Shown: positions 58,670 through 64,000 of the stretch, piece by piece
Position numbering within the stretch: position 1 is the stretch's first letter
Layout of the letters: each line of letters begins with the position of its first letter
Assembly (NCBI RefSeq): GCF_009858245.1
Contig: NZ_VMSB01000001.1
Coordinates: 2,733,623 to 2,797,622, forward strand
Reading direction: 5' to 3'
DNA: 64,000 nt
Source: Ornithinibacter aureus
Lineage (GTDB): Bacteria; Actinomycetota; Actinomycetes; Actinomycetales; Dermatophilaceae
The notes under the pieces: model-generated
Databases searched by the model: none
What the model was told of the DNA's origin: nothing
Seen by the model: the letters and a program-made list of their open reading frames with translations, nothing else
Position numbers and translations under genes: made by a program

Positions 58670-59434
58670 ATGTCTCGCCACCGCGCGCCCGGTCGACGCC
58701 GTGCCCAAGGCCCTGTTCGTCGACTGCCAGACGGGGCCGCCCGAGCCAGCGCGGTCTGGGCGGCGAAGGGAGTCGCCGTTGCTGGTGTCGTGGCGGGTGC
58801 GACCGCATTCACCGTGGCGCCGAGCAACTCCAGCCTGGAACTGCCGCAGGCGGCTGCCGTCGTAACCGTCGGCACACGCGACGATGCAGGCAGTGCTTCA
58901 CGGTCGCTGGCTCGAGTGGCCGTCACCCCGGCAGTAGTTGCGCCTACCGGCGCTGCCCCAGCCGCACCCAACCCGGTCGGGGTCTCCGGGGTCAAAGCCA
59001 TCCCGAAGCCCAAGCCCAAGCCCAAGCCCGACCCCGTAAACACAGCACCCTCGGGCCAGTCGACCGCCTCGAGCAGCCGTGCGAGCTCCGGGTCCGGCGG
59101 CGTGTCCGCCAAGTGCGGTGGCTTGGGCGTGCGGTCCAACGCGGCCCGCTTGTGCACTGCGGTCCAACAGCGATTCGGGCTCGGCAGCATCGGCGGGTTC
59201 CGGGCAGGGGCGGGCGAACACGGCACCGGTCAGGCACTGGACCTGATGATCTCCTCACGCAGCCAAGGTGACGCGGTCGCCGCTTTCGTCCAGGCCAATA
59301 TCGGGACGTACGACGTCAAGTACCTCATCTGGCGGCAGCGCTATTGGGCGCCCGGGCGTTCCTGGAGGATGATGGAGGACCGTGGTTCACCCACCCAGAA
59401 CCACATGGACCACGTCCACGTAACCGTCAACTGA
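58670..59434 (+). CDS. exported peptidoglycan hydrolase-like protein
   Basis: 254 residues from ATG 58670. A basic N-terminus (MSRHRAPGRRRAQGPVRRLP) and a hydrophobic segment (AAKGVAVAGVVAGATAFTVA) give a long signal/anchor sequence. Then a Val/Ala/Pro-rich linker with repeated KPKPKPKPD, Ser-rich stretch, and a C-terminal domain of about 110 residues: RSNAARLCTAVQQRFGLGSIGGFRAG, EHGTGQALDLMISSR, MDHVHVTVN. The H-G-x-A-x-D and D-H-V-H pattern is that of D-Ala-D-Ala carboxypeptidase/VanY-like zinc enzymes (ARB_07466-like domain). Likely wall-associated. Confidence 0.78.
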   Translation: MSRHRAPGRRRAQGPVRRLPDGAARASAVWAAKGVAVAGVVAGATAFTVAPSNSSLELPQAAAVVTVGTRDDAGSASRSLARVAVTPAVVAPTGAAPAAPNPVGVSGVKAIPKPKPKPKPDPVNTAPSGQSTASSSRASSGSGGVSAKCGGLGVRSNAARLCTAVQQRFGLGSIGGFRAGAGEHGTGQALDLMISSRSQGDAVAAFVQANIGTYDVKYLIWRQRYWAPGRSWRMMEDRGSPTQNHMDHVHVTVN

Positions 59435-59515
59435 GCCCAGGCGTGGAGGCCGGGCTGATCCCCCAGAGCCCCTTGGTGCCTCACGCGATGCTCGTTTCCG
59501 CGCCTCCGACGTTTA

Positions 59516-60720
59516 GGGAAGCGCTGATCAAGGGGGCAGTTGGTTGGTGCGGGGGCCCGGCGGGGTCGGGGGCACTCCCCGGGGGCTCGTTTCGCCCGGT
59601 GGGTTGGGCTCTTGACCCCCGGGTCTCGGGGTGTTTCTAGCGGTTGCGGGCAGGCTGAAGCCTGGCCGTCACCCCATGAGGGCGGCGGCCCTGGCGCGCA
59701 TCAACCAGTTCGCGGAGGCGAACAACACGTTGAGGTGGTTGAGGTTCTTCGCGATCCCGCGGTAGCGGGTCTTGGTGAAGGCGAAGTCACGCTTGACGAT
59801 GAGGAACGGGTGTTCGACCTTGGCCCGCACCGACGCCTGGCGTGATGCCACGGCGCGGTCATGCTCGGGCATCGTCTTGAGCACCCCTTTACGTGGGGCG
59901 ACTTGCCACGTGATTTGTGACAGGTCTTCGTTCTCGGCGATCTCGGGCCGCTTCGCAGCTCCTTGGTACCCGGCGTCGGCGTACACAACCTCGTCATCGG
60001 CGCGCACCAGGTGCACCGCCTCGTCCAGGTCATGCACGTTCGCCGCGGTCGCGGTCACCGTGTGGACGTACCCGGTCCCGGCATCAGCGCCGATGTGGGC
60101 CTTCATCCCGAAGTGCCACTGGTTGCCCTTCTTCGTCTGGTGCATCGCCGGGTCGCGGGTGCCGGTGGCGTTCTTCGTTGATGACGGCGCCGCGATGATC
60201 GTGGCGTCGATGATGGACCCGCCCCGCATGATCCAGCCCTGCTGCGCGAACACCTCGTTCTGCGCCGCCAACAGCTTCTCCCCGAGGTGGTGCTCCTCCA
60301 ACAAGTGCCGGAAGTGCAGCAGCGTCGTGGCGTCCGGGACCTGCTCGACCGCGAAGTCCAACCCCATGAACCGGCGCATCGCGTACGAGTCGTACACCGC
60401 GTCCTCCACGCCCTCATCGGACAGGGAGAACCACACCTGCAGCAGGTACATCCGCAGCATCGTCTCCACCGGCTTGGCCTTACGGCCCCGCTTACCCGCA
60501 CGATCCGCGTAGTAGAACGGCTCGATCACCCCCACCCACGACGCCCACGGGATCGTGGCGTCCATCGCTTCCAAGAACTTCTCCCGACGCGACACACGCC
60601 GCCGGTTGCCGTACTCAATGTCGGTGAAACTGGGCTGATCGATATCCACACCCCATTCTCCCGGGACCCCACCCACCAAGGCCGAAGACGCCCCGGCCAG
60701 CCGAGAAAATCAGTGATTCC
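59516..60720. mobile_element. IS5-family insertion sequence (1205 bp) with TTA target duplication
   Basis: Left end GGGAAGCGCTGATC (59516), right end AATCAGTGATTCC (to 60720) form imperfect inverted repeats; TTA occurs directly outside both ends (59513-59515 and 60721-60723), a 3-bp TNA duplication as in the IS1031/ISL2 groups. One transposase gene on the minus strand. The duplication is intact, so insertion is recent and no flanking DNA was lost. Confidence 0.85.
59669..60649 (-). CDS. IS5-family transposase
   Basis: 326 residues from GTG 60649 (GGGAGA upstream); the frame extends to a TTG at 60679. DUF772-like N-terminus (QPSFTDIEYGNRRRVSRREKFL, VETMLRMYLLQVWFSLSDEGVEDAVYDSYAMRRFMGLD), then DDE_Tnp_1: first Asp in GGSIIDATIIAAPSSTKN, second Asp in VVYADAGYQGAAKRPE, and Glu in AKVEHPFLIVKRDFAFTKTRYRG. 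Catalytic triad present; probably active. Confidence 0.95.
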   Translation of the reverse strand: MDIDQPSFTDIEYGNRRRVSRREKFLEAMDATIPWASWVGVIEPFYYADRAGKRGRKAKPVETMLRMYLLQVWFSLSDEGVEDAVYDSYAMRRFMGLDFAVEQVPDATTLLHFRHLLEEHHLGEKLLAAQNEVFAQQGWIMRGGSIIDATIIAAPSSTKNATGTRDPAMHQTKKGNQWHFGMKAHIGADAGTGYVHTVTATAANVHDLDEAVHLVRADDEVVYADAGYQGAAKRPEIAENEDLSQITWQVAPRKGVLKTMPEHDRAVASRQASVRAKVEHPFLIVKRDFAFTKTRYRGIAKNLNHLNVLFASANWLMRARAAALMG

Positions 60721-61019
60721 TTAGGACCTTGGCGACCTCCCTCGTCCCGACTTCGCCTTTTCCGACCGGCTGCGAGACCCTCCGCCGCCTGAGGGACTAC
60801 GCGTTCGCACAGCCAATTGCTGGCGCAGCCGGGGACATGTGGCAAGCCCGACTGTTCTCCGATCGTCCTCTCTGCGAACCCCATCCAAGGGTTCGGCACT
60901 ACCCGCCGTGTCGCGCTCACGGCAGCTGGTGAGACGAATGCTCTGGTGCCCACATCCACGCCATCGAGCAAGGTGCCCCCGAGGGCACCTTCACAGGCAC
61001 GCGAACTACGCTGGTCGGC
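60721..61019. other. gene-free region right of the IS5 copy
   Basis: 299 bp with no open frame that I can support on either strand. It contains one strong hairpin (60970-60991) just before the CopD/CtaG start. It may include the right edge of the integrated element, but no copy of the tRNA-Phe att core is visible. Confidence 0.5.
60970..60991. terminator. symmetrical hairpin before the CopD/CtaG gene
   Basis: Perfect 9-bp stem AAGGTGCCC/GGGCACCTT with a 4-nt loop, 29 bp upstream of the CopD/CtaG ATG. Could be a leftover bidirectional terminator or an element of the leader RNA. Confidence 0.45.
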
Positions 61020-63008
61020 ATGGCCACCCCCGAGACCCGGTCGCTCGGGCGGCCCCTGGGGATCGCAGTGGCAGCAGGTCTCGTGGCGGCCGCGCTCGCC
61101 GCGGCGCTGACAGGAGCGGTAGCTGCCCTCGCCCTGGCTGACCCGGGCCCGCTGGTGCGTTGGGGGCTCCCTCTCGTGTCGACCGTGAGCACCCTGGCTG
61201 CGAGTGCCACGGTCGGGCTCCTCGGGCTCGCCGCCTTCTTGGTGCCCGAGCGTGTGCGCACGAACCGTCGGGTCACGGCCACGCGGTATGCCGCTCGGGC
61301 CGCCTCCCTCTGGGCGGTCGCCGCCCTGCTCGAGGTCGTACTGACGTTCGCCTCCCTCGCAGGCACTTCACTGTTGACCCCTGACCTCCTGCCCCAGCTG
61401 GTGTCGTTCGCCTGGACACTTGAGACGACACGGGTGCTGCTGATCAGCGCGCTCGTCGCAGTCATCGTGGCCCTATCGGCGACGGTCGCGACGCGGCGCG
61501 CCCCGATGGCGTGGCTCGCCGTGCTCACCCTGGTCGGTGTCGTCATTCTCGCGCTCACGGGGCACGCCGCCGGGTCCGCGAGCCACGAGGACGCGGTCAA
61601 CGCGCTCGGTCTGCACCTGATCGGGGTTGTGGTCTGGGTGGGCGGGCTCATCGCGCTCGTCGCGATGCGGCCCACCCTCGGCGATGACCTCGGCGTGACC
61701 GTCTCGCGCTACTCCACCGTCGCGGTCTGGTGCTTCGCGCTCGTCACGGTCACCGGGGCGCAGCAGGCATGGATCCGGCTCGGTTCGCTGGGCGCGCTGT
61801 TCACGGCTTACGGTGCTCTTGTCTTGCTCAAGACGTTGGCCATCGTGGCGCTCGGCGTGCTCGGCTGGCTCCACCGGCGCTCCATCGCGACCCGGCTGAC
61901 CGCCGACCCGGGTGACGGCAGCGCCTTCGCCCGGCTCGCGGTCGTCGAGCTAGCGGTCATGGGTGGCGCGACCGGGCTTGCGGCGGTGCTCGCCCGCAGC
62001 GCGCCGCCAGTGGACGACGCCCCGCCCGTACCGAGCCGCATCCTCGAGCTCACCGGGTACCCCGACCCCGGGCCGATGATGTCCGGCCACTGGTTCAGCG
62101 CCTGGCGGATGGACTGGCTCTTCGTCGGCATCGCGGTGCTCGCGGTCGGCCTGTACCTGGCCGGGGTGGTGCGGCTGCGGCGGCGCGGGGACGCGTGGCC
62201 GGTGCTGCGCACGGTGTGCTGGGTGCTCGGGTGGGCACTGTTCGTGTGGGCCACGTGTGGAGCGCCCGGCATCTGGGGGCGGGTGCTGTTCAGCGTGCAC
62301 ATGGTGATGCACATGGCCGTGGCGATGATCGTGCCGCTGCTGCTCGTGCCCGGTGCACCGGTGACCCTCGCGTTGCGCACCCTCAAGGCTCGCCCCGACA
62401 AGACGTGGGGGCCGCGCGAGGTGCTGCTCCAGGTGGTGCACTCCCGGGCGATGAAGGTGCTGGCGAACCCGGTGGTCGCGGCGTGCTTCTTCTTCTTCAG
62501 CCTGGCGGCGTTCTACTGGACCGGGCTGTTCGAGCTCTCGCTGACCACCCACACCGGGCACCTGCTGATGATCGCCCACTTCCTGCTGACCGGGTACCTC
62601 TTCACGTGGGTGCTCATCGGCATCGATCCCGGTGTCCCGCGGTGGAACCCGCTCATGCTGCTCGTCATCCTCTTCGCGACGATCTCCTTCCACGCGTTCT
62701 TCGGGGTGGCGCTGACCGGCAGCGACACCCTGCTGGCGCCCGACTTCTTCGCGCAGCTCAACCTGCCGTGGGGGCCCGACCCGCTGGCCGACCAGCAGCG
62801 AGCCGGTGAGATCGCGTGGGGTGTCGGGGAGGCACCGACGCTCGTGCTCGCCGTGATGGTGGCTGTGCAGTGGTTCCGCCGTGACGAGCAGGAGTCGCGG
62901 CGTCTGGACCGGCAGGCCGACCGCGACGGCGACGCCCAGCTACGCGCGTACAACGAGCACCTGTCCCGCCTCCGCCAAGAAACCGAGACCGAGCGCTCGG
63001 GAGGATGA
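61020..63008 (+). CDS. fused copper resistance CopD / cytochrome oxidase assembly CtaG protein
   Basis: 662 residues, the typical actinobacterial fusion. N-terminal 340 residues: CopD-like membrane domain (ALTGHAAGSASHEDAVNALGLHLIGVVVWVGGLIAL with conserved His, YSTVAVWCFALVTVTGAQQAW). C-terminal 300 residues: CtaG/caa3 assembly domain (MSGHWFSAWRMDWLFVGIAVLAVGLYLAGVVRLRRRG, FSVHMVMHMAVAMIVPLLLVPGAPVTLALR, TGHLLMIAHFLLTGYLF, FHAFFGVALTGSDTLLAPDFF). Delivers copper for the CuA/CuB sites of cytochrome oxidase. Neighbouring convergent gene is ctaD, supporting this role. Confidence 0.92.
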   Translation: MATPETRSLGRPLGIAVAAGLVAAALAAALTGAVAALALADPGPLVRWGLPLVSTVSTLAASATVGLLGLAAFLVPERVRTNRRVTATRYAARAASLWAVAALLEVVLTFASLAGTSLLTPDLLPQLVSFAWTLETTRVLLISALVAVIVALSATVATRRAPMAWLAVLTLVGVVILALTGHAAGSASHEDAVNALGLHLIGVVVWVGGLIALVAMRPTLGDDLGVTVSRYSTVAVWCFALVTVTGAQQAWIRLGSLGALFTAYGALVLLKTLAIVALGVLGWLHRRSIATRLTADPGDGSAFARLAVVELAVMGGATGLAAVLARSAPPVDDAPPVPSRILELTGYPDPGPMMSGHWFSAWRMDWLFVGIAVLAVGLYLAGVVRLRRRGDAWPVLRTVCWVLGWALFVWATCGAPGIWGRVLFSVHMVMHMAVAMIVPLLLVPGAPVTLALRTLKARPDKTWGPREVLLQVVHSRAMKVLANPVVAACFFFFSLAAFYWTGLFELSLTTHTGHLLMIAHFLLTGYLFTWVLIGIDPGVPRWNPLMLLVILFATISFHAFFGVALTGSDTLLAPDFFAQLNLPWGPDPLADQQRAGEIAWGVGEAPTLVLAVMVAVQWFRRDEQESRRLDRQADRDGDAQLRAYNEHLSRLRQETETERSGG

Positions 63009-63181
63009 CGGCGGAGGTGTCCCTCTGCGACCTGCGAAGCGTCAGGGAATCGTGCACAGTCGACCGTCCGCAGCGCAGCCCGACGCGGACGCTGGGGGGT
63101 GCTGGCCCGGATTCGCGATCAGAATGGCGAGGACGGATAAGGCGGGGGCAATTGCCATCCAGCATGCCGACGCAGCATCGC

Positions 63182-64000
63182 TCAGCCCTCCTTGTTCTCG
63201 TCGGCGAAGGCGTTGCCGCCGAGGTCGGCAGGCCCCAGCGCCGAGACCAGGGCGTTGTCGCCGGCCATGGCCGCGTCGTGGACCCCTGCGGGCGCCGCCT
63301 CGGGGTGGTGCAGGTCAAAGGCCGGGCGCTCCGAGCGAATGCGCGGCATGCTGTCGAAGTTGTGGCGCGGCGGCGGGCAGGACGTCGCCCACTCCAGTGA
63401 GGCTCCGTAGCCCCACGGGTCGTCGGTCTCCACGAGCGGCGCGGTCTTCCACGTCTTCCAGACGTTGTAGAAGAACGGCAACATCGAGGACGCCAGGATG
63501 AACGACCCGACCGTGGAGATCTGGTTGCCGAGGGTGAACCCGTCCTCGGGCATGTAGTCGGCGTAGCGGCGGGGCATGCCCTGCATGCCGATGAGGTGCT
63601 GGACGAGGAAGGTCGTGTGGAAGCCGATGAACAACATCCAGAAGTGGATCTTGCCCAGCCGCTCGTCGAGCATCCGACCGGTCAGCTTCGGCCACCAGAA
63701 GTAGTAGCCGGCGAACATCGCGAAGACCACGGTGCCGAACACGACGTAGTGGAAGTGGGCCACCACGAAGTAGCTGTCCGAGAGCTGGAAGTCCAACGCC
63801 GGGCTGGCCAAGATGACACCCGTCAGACCGCCGAACAGGAACGTCACGAGGAAGCCGATCGACCACAGCATCGGTGTGTCGAAGGAGAGCTTGCCCCCCC
63901 ACATCGTCCCGATCCAGTTGAAGAACTTCACCCCCGTCGGGACCGCGATCAGCATCGTCATGATCGCGAAGAACGGCAACAGCACCTGACCGGTGACGTA
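63182..64000 (-). CDS. ctaD: cytochrome c oxidase subunit I, C-terminal part (cut by window edge)
   Basis: Open at the right edge; about 272 residues visible. Helices with [89 protein letters not shown]: the HFHY motif provides the heme a and a3 axial His residues. [18 protein letters not shown] is also diagnostic. Terminal oxidase of the aerobic chain, membrane embedded. The CuB His residues lie beyond the window. Confidence 0.97.
   Translation of the reverse strand, partial: YVTGQVLLPFFAIMTMLIAVPTGVKFFNWIGTMWGGKLSFDTPMLWSIGFLVTFLFGGLTGVILASPALDFQLSDSYFVVAHFHYVVFGTVVFAMFAGYYFWWPKLTGRMLDERLGKIHFWMLFIGFHTTFLVQHLIGMQGMPRRYADYMPEDGFTLGNQISTVGSFILASSMLPFFYNVWKTWKTAPLVETDDPWGYGASLEWATSCPPPRHNFDSMPRIRSERPAFDLHHPEAAPAGVHDAAMAGDNALVSALGPADLGGNAFADENKEG

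Larger units (their letters stand above)
46776..60720. mobile_element. integrated element / genomic island (right end not proven)
   Basis: Starts at the split tRNA-Phe, followed by excisionase and integrase. Cargo to about 60.7 kb is metal- and thiol-related transport, sensors, secreted hydrolases and two insertion sequences; the region lacks the octamer GGATGCCG that is frequent to its left. No conjugation, replication or phage structural genes are seen, so the element is probably a non-autonomous or decayed integrative island. No second att core or intact tRNA-Phe was found by eye, so the right boundary is set only by the IS5 copy and the return of core respiratory genes at 61 kb. Confidence 0.6.

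Noticed and set aside
60721-61019. Possible small genes on either strand right of the IS5 copy.
   Set aside because: Frames have no domain, no SD and no GC-rich third-position pattern; one of them runs into the IS end.

Overview
The window is high-GC DNA with long plus- and minus-strand operons, frequent four-base stop/start overlaps (ATGA or GTGA), GTG starts and strong C/G preference at third codon positions. An F420-dependent glucose-6-phosphate dehydrogenase, a 13E12-type DUF222/HNH protein, DUF3073, a DasR-like regulator and a fused CopD/CtaG protein all point to an actinomycete. I infer Micrococcales, probably close to Intrasporangiaceae/Dermatophilaceae; the genus is not established. 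Layout, 0-6 kb: tail of an ArsR regulator coupled to an SRPBCC protein, a phospholipase-D-like protein, an exported protein plus coupled lipoprotein of less typical composition, a permuted-papain-like protein and a small membrane protein. 5.8-11.3 kb: a FluC fluoride-channel pair behind an alanine-type aminotransferase, then a two-component system followed by a thioredoxin-like lipoprotein and CcdA. 11.4-19.5 kb: alkyltransferase-like protein, PQQ-type sugar dehydrogenase, hypothetical proteins, an RDD membrane protein, a GPH symporter coupled to a group II PLP decarboxylase, and an acidic repeat protein. 19.6-38.8 kb: transhydrogenase pntAB, a PadR/HAAS pair, a DUF433/PIN-like toxin-antitoxin pair with a 10-bp repeat operator candidate, purM, a cysteine hydrolase/NCS1 permease operon, DUF3073, valine dehydrogenase, then a coupled fgd - folP2-like - CoA-transferase - enoyl-CoA hydratase run, a DUF222/HNH protein, a GntA-like/DUF1989 pair with a nine-codon leader ORF, and an ATP-dependent DNA ligase. 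38.8-46.6 kb: amino-sugar use. A PTS EIICBA transporter, NagB and NagA form one operon; a DasR-like GntR regulator lies 1.2 kb away, and three near-identical DasR-type palindromes sit in front of the PTS gene and the regulator, so the circuit can be read from the sequence. A potassium/proton antiporter follows. 46.7-60.7 kb: an integrated element. A 45-nt 3' half of tRNA-Phe with its terminator marks the left edge; excisionase and tyrosine integrase follow, then cargo dominated by metal and thiol functions: YnfA, VKOR + DsbA, a CadC-like ArsR sensor with two CDF-type transporters, a CmtR-like sensor with a third CDF-like transporter and a methyltransferase-family protein, a thioredoxin-fold protein, an M28 peptidase, a peptidoglycan-hydrolase-like exported protein, and two insertion sequences (IS3 and IS5 families). 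61-64 kb: return to core genes, CopD/CtaG and the 3' part of ctaD. Two sequence-level patterns cut across genes: a family of 62-bp imperfect palindromes (three copies, one of which carries the ribosome-binding site and start of a gene), and a very frequent octamer GGATGCCG/CGGCATCC that is common in the backbone and nearly missing from the island.
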